Assembly: GCA_040880065.1 (NCBI GenBank)
Contig: JBBDJE010000060.1
Span: 3,271-67,270, forward strand
Origin: Abyssibius sp040880065
Lineage (GTDB): Bacteria > Pseudomonadota > Alphaproteobacteria > Rhodobacterales > Rhodobacteraceae
Direction of reading: 5' to 3'
DNA: 64,000 nt
Made by a program: the position numbers and the translations under genes. Positions 55,230 to 63,979 of the stretch are shown here, piece after piece. Each line of letters begins with the position of its first letter. Position 1 is the stretch's first letter. Below the pieces are notes generated by a model that saw only the letters and a program-made list of their open reading frames with translations, ran no database searches and was not told the origin of the DNA.

Positions 55230-55933
55230 GCGGTCTCTCCCTGTGCGGTGTGGGCCTTGCGCCAGACGCGCCCGCCCATGATGGCCAGCCAAAGTGCGAG
55301 GCTGATCTCGGCGATCCCGGACAGGGCCAGCAGGGCATCAACCCATGCGCCGCGCAGCCCGGGGGCCAGAACCGTGACCAGTAGGTCAGCAACATATCCA
55401 AGCACCGCCGACATCATCAACACCCCCAGCAGGCGCGGCAGAAACCCCGATTTCCAGACCAGCACGCCGATGGCAAAACACCAACTGCCAAACAGCCAAT
55501 GCGCCAGGACATAGGCCTTCTCGTGACTGTCCAGCGCCAGCAGAACCATGGTTTCAACCTGCAGAGGTGTCAGCTCGGCGATGCCCGACAGCGCCTGTAG
55601 CGGGGCGAAATGGTTCATCAGGTTGGGGGCCATGATGGGAATGCGCAGCAGGTTCAGCACCAGCGCCACCGCAGCCCAGTTGCGGTTGACCTTGTGGAAC
55701 AATTGCCAGAACCACAGGGCCAGCGGCACTTCCAGCACCAGCACCAGTATATCGGCGATGATGCCCGCCCGATAGGCGAATTCCCCCGCCGTGATATTGG
55801 CAATGGTGGCCGCGACATCGCCGGAAACCACCATCGTGCCGCGCACGAACAGTTCCGCGTAAATGGCCGCAACCGCGATGCCAAGATAGGCAAGCCCGGC
55901 GGCGCGGGCGGTGTTGAAGGATGAATGTGTCAT
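55226..55933 (-). CDS. DUF4386-type membrane protein
   Basis: Inner-membrane protein of 235 aa with about six TM segments; pattern (GLAYLGIAVAAIYAEL at the N-terminus, NLMNHFAPLQALSGIAEL, HWLFGSWCFAIGVLVWKSGFLPRLLG) fits DUF4386. Function unknown. Coupled to the MDR gene by a 4-bp overlap; the pair may be a redox/transport unit. ATG at 55933 with AGGAGATTTAC upstream. Confidence 0.75.
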   Translation of the reverse strand: MTHSSFNTARAAGLAYLGIAVAAIYAELFVRGTMVVSGDVAATIANITAGEFAYRAGIIADILVLVLEVPLALWFWQLFHKVNRNWAAVALVLNLLRIPIMAPNLMNHFAPLQALSGIAELTPLQVETMVLLALDSHEKAYVLAHWLFGSWCFAIGVLVWKSGFLPRLLGVLMMSAVLGYVADLLVTVLAPGLRGAWVDALLALSGIAEISLALWLAIMGGRVWRKAHTAQGETA

Positions 55934-56035
55934 GTAAATCTCCTGCCATGATGGCGTTTTGGAATTTGGACGCAGCTTTCAAGGGCGCTGCCATTGGCGG
56001 CGCATGGTCCTTGGGCAGGCGCGTGGGTTGGGTAA

Positions 56036-56251
56036 TCAGCCGGGCTTGAAGGTGAACACCTGCTCAAGCGGGCGTTCAAAGACCTGCGCAATCAGAAAGG
56101 CGAGTTCCAACGAGGGGGAATAATTGGCCTTTTCGATGGCAACAATGGTCTGGCGGGTAACGCCCACCTTTTCGGCCAATTGCTTTTGCGTCATCTCGCC
56201 ATGCGCAAAGCGCAGGCGGCGGATGTCGTTTTCTACGCGTGCCTTGCCCAT
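56036..56251 (-). CDS. Small XRE-family transcriptional regulator
   Basis: A compact Cro/CI-type HTH protein of 71 aa: MTQKQLAEKVGVTRQTIVAIEKANYSPSLE is the helix-turn-helix, followed by VFERPLEQVFTF. This group (YozG/XRE short regulators) is usually autoregulatory. The ATG at 56251 directly follows the stop of the membrane protein gene (1-bp gap), so the two are one operon and this may control the upstream partner's promoter. Confidence 0.88.
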   Translation of the reverse strand: MGKARVENDIRRLRFAHGEMTQKQLAEKVGVTRQTIVAIEKANYSPSLELAFLIAQVFERPLEQVFTFKPG

Positions 56252-56252
56252 G

Positions 56253-56702
56253 TCAGCCCCCGATCCGGTAAAGCACGACCTTGACCAGCGTTTCGACCAG
56301 CGCACCGGCGGCGAGCGAAAAAATGACAAGGTTGAACACGATGACCGGATCCCAGCCGTAAGCCAGCGCAACCATGGACAGCGTGATACCGCCACCGGCA
56401 ACGCCATAGCCAAAGCGCACACCGCGCAGGCTGATCTGGCGGTCACGCTCGTCGATCCTGAAGCTTGGATTTGAGTCATTGGCCAGAATGGAAAACACAA
56501 TGCTCAGCACGATCTGCCCGACGATCTGGGCGATGACGCCATAGCCGATCAGATACAGAATTTCCCATCCTGTGCGGGTCATCGCATCGGGACCGGTAAA
56601 ATAGCCCTCGCCGTAAAGCCCCGAAAACCGGAAGCCGTAATAGCCAAACACGCCGACCGTCACGATCAGCGAGATGACAGCGTTTCTTTCTTCAAAGCTC
56701 AT
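56253..56702 (-). CDS. Small DUF2178-like membrane protein
   Basis: Protein of 149 aa with about four TM helices (ISLIVTVGVFGYYGF, LYLIGYGVIAQIVGQIVLSIVF, ITLSMVALAYG, IVFNLVIFSLAAGALVETLVKVVLY) and a charged loop RIDERDRQISLRG. It pairs with the XRE regulator downstream. The ATG at 56702 has an AGGA site 6 bp ahead; the TTG at 56708 is less likely. Function unknown. Confidence 0.78.
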   Translation of the reverse strand: MSFEERNAVISLIVTVGVFGYYGFRFSGLYGEGYFTGPDAMTRTGWEILYLIGYGVIAQIVGQIVLSIVFSILANDSNPSFRIDERDRQISLRGVRFGYGVAGGGITLSMVALAYGWDPVIVFNLVIFSLAAGALVETLVKVVLYRIGG

Positions 56703-56710
56703 ACTCAATC

Positions 56711-56815
56711 CTCATGTCTGTATGATTCGACATCGCGTCGAAACTGATAGACATGATGTATGATTTTAAAGACATAAAGTAAAGAATAATTTACATGGTG
56801 TCGTGTCTGTTAGAC
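56711..56815 (-). promoter_or_regulatory. AT-rich promoter/operator region of the XRE-membrane protein operon
   Basis: A 9-bp direct repeat TGTATGATT (56719-56727, 56757-56765) and AGACAT at 56749-56754 and 56770-56775 (21 bp apart), with its complement ATGTCT at 56714-56719, stand out in this low-GC stretch. Such repeats are candidate binding sites for the small XRE protein. The link is inference; no motif for it is known to me. Confidence 0.35.
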
Positions 56816-57358
56816 TTATCCACCGGCTTGCTTGCGCAAGGCATCCATAAGCCGCGTGAGGGTCTTTATTGTTATCTCGTTGATAAGATTGTTGTTTTCA
56901 TCAAACTGGTTGCGCGAATTGGCAAGCATAACGGCATTGCCAAGCACAAGGTTCGGCGCAAAAGGTGTCAGGCAATGGCGCAGGGTAAATTGCGAAACCT
57001 CGCCGCCCGCGCGCCCGCCTGCTGCCGACATAACGGCCACGGGCTTGCCTGCCCACGGGTTGCCCTCCATCCGGCTTACCCAGTCAAGCGCGTTTTTCAG
57101 CACGCCGGAAATCGACTTGTTATATTCGGGCGTAGAGATAACCACGGCGTCGGCCTCGGCAATCTGCGCATAGAGGCGCTGCACGCCTTCGGGAATGCCA
57201 GCGCTGTTCTCAAGGTCACCATCGTAAAGCGGCAGGCGCAAATCGGCGAAAGTAAAGCGCGACGGTTTGAACAGCTTTTCGGCAGCATGCACAAGTTTTG
57301 TGTTCGACGAATCTGCGCGCAATGCGCCGGAAATGCCAAGCAAGGTCAGCGGTATCAT
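56816..57358 (-). CDS. NADPH-dependent FMN reductase
   Basis: Flavodoxin-fold enzyme of 180 aa: LLGISGALRADSSNTKLVHAA (phosphate loop), ISTPEYNKSISGVLKNALDW and PVAVMSAAGGRAGGE are the family motifs. Reduces FMN, quinones or azo compounds with NAD(P)H. Start at 57358 behind AAAAGGAG; further upstream frame is not supported. Ends just beyond the XRE-operon promoter region. Confidence 0.9.
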   Translation of the reverse strand: MIPLTLLGISGALRADSSNTKLVHAAEKLFKPSRFTFADLRLPLYDGDLENSAGIPEGVQRLYAQIAEADAVVISTPEYNKSISGVLKNALDWVSRMEGNPWAGKPVAVMSAAGGRAGGEVSQFTLRHCLTPFAPNLVLGNAVMLANSRNQFDENNNLINEITIKTLTRLMDALRKQAGG

Positions 57359-57547
57359 AATGGCTCCTTTTCTTGTTGTATTGCTAGCTAAAGGCTTTTG
57401 GGCGAGATACAAGCGCCAGCCTATAAACCGATTGTTGCCACGATATCTGGTGGCAAACCCGCGTAAACTCGCCATATCCTGTATGCGTTATTGACTCTGG
57501 GCGGCTGGGGCGGAATCCTGTCGGTTGCAACAGAATCAGGTTTATCC

Positions 57548-60500
57548 GTGCAATTCACCAAACTGCGCCTCTTGGGGTTCAAAAGCTTTGTTGACCCGAC
57601 CGAACTGGCCATTGCACCGGGGCTGACAGGCGTGGTCGGGCCAAATGGCTGCGGCAAGTCGAACCTGCTTGAAGCCCTGCGCTGGGTGATGGGCGAAAAC
57701 CGGCCAACCGCAATGCGTGGCGGTGGCATGGAGGATGTGATCTTTGCCGGCACGTCCAGCCGCCCGGCGCGCAACTACGCCGAAGTGTCGCTCACCATTG
57801 ATAACCGCGAAAGGCTGGCGCCTGCGAGCTTCAATTCACATGATACGCTGGACGTTGTGCGCCGGATTACCCGCGATGCCGGCTCGGCCTATAAAGCCAA
57901 TGGCAAAGAGGTGCGCGCACGCGATGTGCAGATGCTGTTTGCCGATGCCTCGACCGGCTCGCACAGCCCCGCCTTGGTGCGGCAGGGGCAAATTTCGGAA
58001 CTGATCAACGCCAAACCGCAAGCCCGCCGCCGCGTTCTGGAAGAAGCAGCGGGCATTTCCGGCCTTTACCAACGCCGCCACGAGGCGGAGCTTAAGCTCA
58101 ACGGCACTGAAACAAACCTTGCGCGCGTTGAAGATGTACTTGAGCAGCTTGACGCACAAATCAAGTCACTTGCCCGTCAAGCGCGCCAAGCCGCCCGCTA
58201 CCGTGAAATTGCCGAAGAGCTGCGCGCAGCCGAAGGGTTGTTGCTATATCGCCGCTGGCGCGAGGCAGAGAGCGAGCACGCAACGGCCGCCGCCGCACTG
58301 ACAGATGCCACAAAATCAGCAGGTTCTGCACAAGCGGCGGCACTACAGGCAGGCCGGGCGCGGCAGGCCGCCGAGAGCCGCGTGCCTGCGCTGCGCGAGG
58401 AAGAGGCGGTGGCTGGTGCAATCTTTGCGCGCCTGACGCATGAGCGCGACGCGCTGGCCGAACACGAAGCCCGCGCGCGTGAAACCATTGCCGAACTTGA
58501 AGGCCGCATCGCCCAGCTCGGCCGCGACATTACGCGCGAAGGCGGGTTGAACAAGGATGCAGGCGAAACCATCGAGCGGCTCGATTGGGAGCGCGCCGCG
58601 CTTGAAAAAGCTGCCGAAGGCCATGATGCCAAACTGGATGCAGTGCGCGATGCGGCGCGCGATGCCGCAACTACGTTGCAAGACGAAGAAACCGCGCTCG
58701 ACCAGATGACCGAAGACGCCGCCCGGCTTGCCGCACGGCACCAGGCCGCCCAGCGGCGGCTGAGCGATGCGCAAAGCCAGGTGGAACGTTGCGCCGCTGC
58801 CACCGCTGCCGCGCGAAGTGCTGGTGAAGCGATCAAGACCGAGCTTGCTACAGCAAAGGCCAAAAAGCTGCAAGCAGAGGCCACGCAACACGATGCGCAG
58901 GCCGGCTCGACCCAGGCCGAGGCCGCGTTGCTTAATGCCGAAACCGCGCGCGCGGCTGCGCAAAACACCGAATCCGAGGCGCGTGCGGCGCGCTCGGAAA
59001 CTGAAGGCGAAGCCACGGCCCTGCGTGCTGAAACCAATGCCCTGTTGCGGATGCTGGACCGCGAGGCGGGCGACGGGCGCAATCTGCTCGAGCTGGTCAA
59101 AACCCAAAAGGGCTATGAAGCAGCGTTGGGCGCCGCCCTTGCCGATGATCTGAAAGCCCCCGAATGCGGGCCTGATGGCCGTTCGGGCTGGGTTTTTCTG
59201 GCCGGTTATGCGCCCGATGCGCCCCTGCCCGAAGGTGTTGAAGTTTTGGCCGCCAAGGTCGATGCACCCGGTGTGCTTGGCCGCAGACTTGCGCAAATAG
59301 GTGTGGTTGATGCCGCAGATGGCGCCGCATTACAGGCGCAGTTACGCCCCGGCCAGCGGCTGGTTTCGCGCGCAGGCGATGTGTGGCGTTGGGACGGATA
59401 CCGCGCCGCCGCAGATGACGCGCCAAGCGCCGCTGCGCTGCGCTTGCAACAAAAGAACCGGCTGGCGGATTTGCAAGCCGCGCTTGAAATTGCCGAATCT
59501 GGCGCAGCAGTGGCGCGTGCGGCGCATGAAGCAGCGCGCGCCACGCTCGATGCAGCCCAAGCGCAGGAAAGCGAGGCGCGCCGCAGTCGCAAAGCGGCTG
59601 ACGAGGCGATAACCCAGGCGACCCGCGCCGCGAATGCCGCCGAAGCCGCGTTGAGCCTGCTCAGCGGCAAGGCCGAAACGCTGGCCAGTGCGGTGGCACG
59701 CCGCGCGGCAGAAGACAGTGATGCCGCCGCGCAACTGGCACAAGCCAATGCTGGCATGAAAGATCTAGGCGATGTTGATGCCGCGCGCATGGCCGTTGAT
59801 AGCCATAAAATCACCGTTGAAGCGGCGCGCATGACCATGCTCACCAAACGCTCGATCGCCGATGATCTGCGCCGCGAAGGTGAAGCGCGGGTGCGGCGAA
59901 TGAAAGAGATCGCAACCGAGCGCACAGGCTGGTCAAACCGGCTGGAAAGCGCCACCCAGCGCATTGCCGACCTTGAAGCGCGGCAGGCACAATCCGAAAG
60001 TGATTTGAAGGCCGCGCGACAAACCCCCGAAATTCTGGCCGCCAAGCGCGATGAAATGGCCCGCGCTTTGGAAAAAGCCGAAGCGCGGCGCAAGGCTGCT
60101 GCCGATGCGCTGGCCGAGGGTGAAACCGCGCTGCGCGATGCCGAAGCCTCCGAGCGTAGCGCCGAGCGTGCCGCATCAGAGGCGCGCGAATCCCGTGCCC
60201 GCGCCGAGGCTGTAGCCGAAGCCGCCGCCGCACGGGTCGAGGTGGCACAGGGCCGTGTGGTTGAGGAAACCGGCCAAAGCCCCGCGAACCTGCTGGAAAG
60301 CCTTGGGGCCGACCCCGATAAAATGCCTCCATCAGATGCGATAGAAATCGAGGTTGCACGGTTGAAACGCCAGCGTGAATCGCTTGGTGCTGTAAACCTG
60401 CGCGCCGAGGAAGACAGCCGCGAAGTGCAGGCAGAGTTTGACGCGCTCGCCGCCGAAAAAAACGACCTTTCTGCCGCCGTCGACAAATTGCGCCACGGCA

Positions 60501-61006
60501 TCGCCAACCTCAACCGCGAGGGTCGCACCCGGCTTTTGGTGGCGTTTGAAGAGGTGAACAAGAACTTTACCGTGCTGTTTCGTAGCCTGTTTGGCGGGGG
60601 CGATGCCGAGCTTGTGCTGGTCGAAAGCGATGACCCGCTTGAGGCCGGTTTGGAAATTATGTGCCAGCCGCCGGGCAAGAAGCTTTCCACCCTGTCGCTG
60701 CTGTCGGGCGGCGAGCAAACCCTCACTGCGCTGAGCCTGATTTTCGCGGTCTTTTTGGCCAACCCCTCGCCGATTTGCGTGCTCGACGAGGTTGACGCCC
60801 CGCTGGATGACGCCAATGTCACCCGCTTTTGCGACCTGCTCGACGAGATGACCGGCCAAACCGATACGCGGTTCCTGATCATCACCCACCACGCGGTGAC
60901 CATGGGCCGGATGGACCGTTTATTCGGCGTGACCATGGCTGAACAGGGTGTCAGCCAGCTTGTGAGCGTCGATCTGCGCCAGGCCGAAGAGTTGATCGTA
61001 GGATGA
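57548..61006 (+). CDS. smc: Chromosome segregation protein SMC
   Basis: Condensin ATPase of 1152 aa. N-terminal head has FTKLRLLGFKSFVDPTEL and Walker A GPNGCGKSNLLEALRWVMGE; a very long Ala/Glu-rich coiled coil surrounds a hinge (about 490-640, GVEVLAAKVDAPGVLGRRL); the C-terminal head has LSLLSGGEQTLTALSL and Walker B CVLDEVDAPLDDANV. Folds and segregates chromosomes. The GTG at 57548 gives the standard N-terminus and is preferred over the 19 extra codons upstream. Overlaps the next gene by 4 bp. Confidence 0.95.
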   Translation: MQFTKLRLLGFKSFVDPTELAIAPGLTGVVGPNGCGKSNLLEALRWVMGENRPTAMRGGGMEDVIFAGTSSRPARNYAEVSLTIDNRERLAPASFNSHDTLDVVRRITRDAGSAYKANGKEVRARDVQMLFADASTGSHSPALVRQGQISELINAKPQARRRVLEEAAGISGLYQRRHEAELKLNGTETNLARVEDVLEQLDAQIKSLARQARQAARYREIAEELRAAEGLLLYRRWREAESEHATAAAALTDATKSAGSAQAAALQAGRARQAAESRVPALREEEAVAGAIFARLTHERDALAEHEARARETIAELEGRIAQLGRDITREGGLNKDAGETIERLDWERAALEKAAEGHDAKLDAVRDAARDAATTLQDEETALDQMTEDAARLAARHQAAQRRLSDAQSQVERCAAATAAARSAGEAIKTELATAKAKKLQAEATQHDAQAGSTQAEAALLNAETARAAAQNTESEARAARSETEGEATALRAETNALLRMLDREAGDGRNLLELVKTQKGYEAALGAALADDLKAPECGPDGRSGWVFLAGYAPDAPLPEGVEVLAAKVDAPGVLGRRLAQIGVVDAADGAALQAQLRPGQRLVSRAGDVWRWDGYRAAADDAPSAAALRLQQKNRLADLQAALEIAESGAAVARAAHEAARATLDAAQAQESEARRSRKAADEAITQATRAANAAEAALSLLSGKAETLASAVARRAAEDSDAAAQLAQANAGMKDLGDVDAARMAVDSHKITVEAARMTMLTKRSIADDLRREGEARVRRMKEIATERTGWSNRLESATQRIADLEARQAQSESDLKAARQTPEILAAKRDEMARALEKAEARRKAAADALAEGETALRDAEASERSAERAASEARESRARAEAVAEAAAARVEVAQGRVVEETGQSPANLLESLGADPDKMPPSDAIEIEVARLKRQRESLGAVNLRAEEDSREVQAEFDALAAEKNDLSAAVDKLRHGIANLNREGRTRLLVAFEEVNKNFTVLFRSLFGGGDAELVLVESDDPLEAGLEIMCQPPGKKLSTLSLLSGGEQTLTALSLIFAVFLANPSPICVLDEVDAPLDDANVTRFCDLLDEMTGQTDTRFLIITHHAVTMGRMDRLFGVTMAEQGVSQLVSVDLRQAEELIVG

Positions 61007-61506
61007 GCACGCCAGAAATCAAACCCGACACGCTTACCCAAACCATTGGTGTTCTGATGCGCCGCGAGGTTGAGGCGCGCATTCTTGTGCCCGTTGTTGC
61101 GGCCTTGGCCGATGCCTTTGGCCGCGAAGCTGTAGTAGATATCCTGCGCGACACAATTGAGCAGATCGCCCGTGATCAGGGGGCCGATCTGGCTGCACAA
61201 TACGGAACTGATGCCGCTGCTTTCAAAGAAACACTGGAATTCTGGACCCGCGACGGCGCGCTGGAGCTTGAGACCCTGCGCGATGATGGCCGCCACCTCG
61301 ATTTCAACGTGACCCGCTGCCGCTATGCTGAAATGTATCGCGCACTTGGGGTGCCCGAGCTTGGCGCCGTGCTAAGCTGCAACCGCGATGCAGCGCTTAT
61401 TGAGGGTTTCAACCCCAAGGCCGGCCTGACGCGCGATCAAACGATCATGCAAGGTGCGCCTTGCTGCACCTTTCGGTATGATTTCAGGGTAGAAAGCCGC
61501 GACTAG
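61003..61506 (+). CDS. L-2-amino-thiazoline-4-carboxylate hydrolase-like protein
   Basis: Protein of 167 aa fitting the ATC-hydrolase family: CRYAEMYRALGVPELGAVLSC, CNRDAALIEGFNPKAGLTRDQ and GAPCCTFRYDF are its conserved Cys/His-type blocks. In pseudomonads the name-giving enzyme acts in thiazoline-to-cysteine conversion, but most homologs are of unknown activity. It overlaps the smc stop by 4 bp, an unusual partner. Its TAG stop is the first bases of repeat copy D. Confidence 0.7.
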   Translation: MSTPEIKPDTLTQTIGVLMRREVEARILVPVVAALADAFGREAVVDILRDTIEQIARDQGADLAAQYGTDAAAFKETLEFWTRDGALELETLRDDGRHLDFNVTRCRYAEMYRALGVPELGAVLSCNRDAALIEGFNPKAGLTRDQTIMQGAPCCTFRYDFRVESRD

Positions 61507-61610
61507 AGCATGTTGCACCAAAAGTGGAAACCGGTTTTCTGCGTTTCAACATGCGTTAGCAAAAAGTCAGAGCGTATTGCGTGAATGCAAATGAATGCAA
61601 CACGCTCTAA
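61504..61610. repeat. Intergenic dyad repeat, copy D (full, inverted relative to B and C)
   Basis: A 107-bp copy running opposite to B and C, with the AAAACCGGTTTTC-type core (AAACCGGTTTTCTGC at 61528-61542) first and the ACGCTCTA hairpin last. Apart from small changes it matches the reverse complement of copy B along its length. It begins at the TAG stop of the ATC-hydrolase-like gene. Confidence 0.88.
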
Positions 61611-61627
61611 CGATCCTTCACCCAAAT

Positions 61628-61661
61628 AAAAAACGCGCCAAGGTTGCCCCCGGCGCGTTTT
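61628..61661 (-). terminator. Intrinsic terminator of the Ala-rich gene
   Basis: Stem AAAACGCGCC/GGCGCGTTTT (61630-61639 and 61652-61661) with a 12-base loop, followed on the minus strand by a long T-rich run. It ends the minus-strand Ala-rich gene, about 30 bp after its stop. Confidence 0.85.
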
Positions 61662-61691
61662 CGTTTGGCTGTGATTTGGCGGTGAAACGAT

Positions 61692-62402
61692 TTAGTTGCT
61701 GGCAGGAGCGGCGGCGGCAGCTTCTGCTTCAGCCAATGCAGCTTCCAGTTCGGCAATACGTGCAGCGGCAGCTTCAGCAGCGCCAGCAGCCTCGCTTGCA
61801 GCGGCATCAGCAGCAGCGGTTGCCGCTTCCGCTTCGGCCTCTGCGGCAGCAGCGGCTTCCTGGGCTGCGGCAACTTCGCCAGCAGCGGCTTGGGCTTTAG
61901 CCTCGGCAGCACGTGCGGCTTCCTGAGCTGCGGCAAGTTCAGCCGAACCATCGGTGCTGTCGGGGGCTTCTGCAGCCATTGCCTTAGCCTCTTCAAGCTC
62001 GGCGCTCAGCGTTGCAACTTGGGCTTCTGCATCGCTTAGCGCATCAGCAGCATCAGCGGCGGCGGCATCAGCGGCGGCGGCGGCTTCGGTTGCCATGGCT
62101 TCTTTTTCGGCCAGCATGGCTTCCAACTCGCCAACACGCGCCTCGGCGGCTTCGGCCATTTCGCTGGCGGCGGCAGCTTCTTCAACTGCAGCCGTAACAG
62201 CGCCTTCACCATCGGCCTGCAAAGCAGCAAGTTCGGCGCTCAGGGCTTCGTTTTCAGCCACGGCAGCCGCGTGCGCGCTTTGAGCGGTTAGGGCTGCATT
62301 CTCGGCTACGCGCACTTTGTTGCCGTTCAGATCGGCAACGTAGAACATTGCGGCCAGCAAAATGATCAGGGCAGCAAACAGCATTTTATGGATGGTTTTC
62401 AT
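61692..62402 (-). CDS. Ala/Glu-rich membrane-anchored coiled-coil protein
   Basis: Protein of 236 aa. One N-terminal TM segment (about 7-23, MLFAALIILLAAMFYVAD) is followed by an almost continuous Ala/Glu-rich helix (more than half of residues 35-236 are Ala or Glu) with heptad-like AELEA repeats, so a long periplasmic coiled coil is expected. No known domain. The AT-rich upstream gap and its own terminator support an expressed gene, since the frame has normal GCG/GCA Ala codons. Function unknown; perhaps a spacer or envelope-tethering protein. Confidence 0.7.
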   Translation of the reverse strand: MKTIHKMLFAALIILLAAMFYVADLNGNKVRVAENAALTAQSAHAAAVAENEALSAELAALQADGEGAVTAAVEEAAAASEMAEAAEARVGELEAMLAEKEAMATEAAAAADAAAADAADALSDAEAQVATLSAELEEAKAMAAEAPDSTDGSAELAAAQEAARAAEAKAQAAAGEVAAAQEAAAAAEAEAEAATAAADAAASEAAGAAEAAAARIAELEAALAEAEAAAAAPASN

Positions 62403-62539
62403 TATGTCTTTCCAATTTCAGGCGCCACATGCGCGGCAGATTGCGTTGAGCCAGAGCAGATCACGTTTTAGTGTTTAACCCTATAGGCGGAATTTTGAGC
62501 ACCAAGCGCAATTTGTCCACCGAAAATGCGAAAAATCGT

Positions 62540-63271
62540 CTATTTCTCGTCATCTTCGTCGCTATCTGGAAGGTTGAACAGGCTGTCGGCGTCAACCAGC
62601 AGCGGCTTGTCCTCATCTTCATCCGAATCAGACAGCGAGAAATTTTCAAGCCCCGAAATTGCGCTGGGGATACGCGGCTCATCGCGCATTTGCAGGCTTT
62701 GTTCGGTTGACATCAGCTTCATGCGCTCGTCATCGGTCAGTGACGTGCCTTTGTTTTTGGTGGCCTTGGCAATGGCGGCATCAAGCTCGGTCTGGCGGCA
62801 CATGCCCAGCGCAACCGGGTCGACCGGGGACACATTGGAAATGTTCCAATGCGTGCGGTCGCGGATCGACTGGATGGTCGGTTTGGTTGTGCCGACCAGC
62901 TTGGAAATCTGGCCATCGGTCAGTTCGGGGTGAAATTTCACCAGCCATGCAATGGCGGACGGACGGTCCTGCCGTTTGGACAGCGGGGTATAGCGCGGGC
63001 CTTTACGCTTTTGCTCGCCTTCGGCGGCGGGGTTGAACATAAGCGTTAGCTTGGCACGCGGGTCATCCTCGCAGCGCTTGATTTCGGCGGTGGTCAACTG
63101 GCGGTTGGCGATCGGGTCAAACCCTTTTACGCCGGTTGCAACTTCGCCATCGGCAATGCCGTTCACCTCAAGTTCGTGCAGGCCGCAAAACTCGGCGATC
63201 TGTTTGAAGCTCAGCGTGGTGTTATCTACCAACCAAACGGCGGTGGCTTTGGTCATCAGGGGCAGCGCCAT
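62540..63271 (-). CDS. trcR: Cell-cycle transcriptional regulator TrcR (DUF1013)
   Basis: DUF1013 protein of 243 aa, known from Caulobacter as TrcR. MTKATAVWLVDNTTLSFKQIAEFCGLH is the N-terminal core, then DRPSAIAWLVKFHPELTDGQISKLVGTTKPTIQSI is an HTH-like block. The acidic C-terminus repeats SDSDEDED and PDSDEDDEK. The ATG at 63271 has a GGAG site; the one at 63283 is less likely. Essential regulator in alphaproteobacteria by family knowledge. Confidence 0.9.
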   Translation of the reverse strand: MALPLMTKATAVWLVDNTTLSFKQIAEFCGLHELEVNGIADGEVATGVKGFDPIANRQLTTAEIKRCEDDPRAKLTLMFNPAAEGEQKRKGPRYTPLSKRQDRPSAIAWLVKFHPELTDGQISKLVGTTKPTIQSIRDRTHWNISNVSPVDPVALGMCRQTELDAAIAKATKNKGTSLTDDERMKLMSTEQSLQMRDEPRIPSAISGLENFSLSDSDEDEDKPLLVDADSLFNLPDSDEDDEK

Positions 63272-63373
63272 GTGCATCTCCATTATAAATACATGTCTCC
63301 CGAGCCGATCACCCGGGTGCGCAGCGCGCGATTTGAGGTTTTCGCAGGGGAATTGACCCCGTATATAGGCGCA

Positions 63374-63979
63374 ATGAAGCTAATGATAAAGATGTTTTCT
63401 GCAGCCGTGCTGCTGCTATCCGCCCCGCTGATGGCCCGCGCCGATGGCGAGCCTGCCGGCCAGTTCGATTATTACGTCCTATCGCTGAGCTGGACGCCAA
63501 GCTGGTGCCAGCTTACCGGCGACGAGCGGCGCGATGCGCAATGCGACGAGGGCCGTGGTTTCGGCTTCACCCTGCACGGGCTGTGGCCGCAATTTGATAG
63601 TGGTTGGCCCGCCTATTGCTACACAGTCGAGCGTGACCCGAGCCGCGCCATGTCGGGCGCGATGGCCGATATCATGGGCGGGGCCGGGCTGGCCTGGTAT
63701 CAATGGCAAAAGCACGGGCGCTGTTCGGGCCTGAGCGCGCAGGACTACTACGCCCTGTCGCGCCGCGCCTATGAGATGGTCAACCGCCCTAAAATTCTGC
63801 GCAACCTGCCGCGCGCCATGGATATCCCGCCCCGCGTGATCGAGGCGGCGTTCATCGAGGCTAACCCGCTTCTATCGCCCGATGTGGTGACGGTTACCTG
63901 CAAGGAAGGGCTGATACAGGAGGTCCGCATCTGCCTGACGCGTGACCTCTTAGATTCCAACTTCAAGTGCAACGTTTGA
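63374..63979 (+). CDS. Ribonuclease T2 family protein (exported)
   Basis: Secreted/periplasmic RNase of 201 aa. Signal peptide (about 1-24, ending MARAD), then the two active-site blocks: CAS I FTLHGLWPQ with H68, and CAS II AWYQWQKHGRC with H114. The Glu normally present three residues before the Trp-x-Lys-His-Gly (as in HEWxKHG) reads Gln (Q110), and the preceding His reads Tyr. The four or more cysteines fit disulfides. Start at 63374 is chosen because it gives the signal peptide; the frame extends 5' into the trcR leader without support. Confidence 0.85.
   Translation: MKLMIKMFSAAVLLLSAPLMARADGEPAGQFDYYVLSLSWTPSWCQLTGDERRDAQCDEGRGFGFTLHGLWPQFDSGWPAYCYTVERDPSRAMSGAMADIMGGAGLAWYQWQKHGRCSGLSAQDYYALSRRAYEMVNRPKILRNLPRAMDIPPRVIEAAFIEANPLLSPDVVTVTCKEGLIQEVRICLTRDLLDSNFKCNV

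Noticed and set aside
59206..61296. 696-aa minus-strand Ser/Ala/Arg-rich frame
   Set aside because: Mirror of the Ala/Glu-rich Smc coiled coil; no ribosome site or motif.
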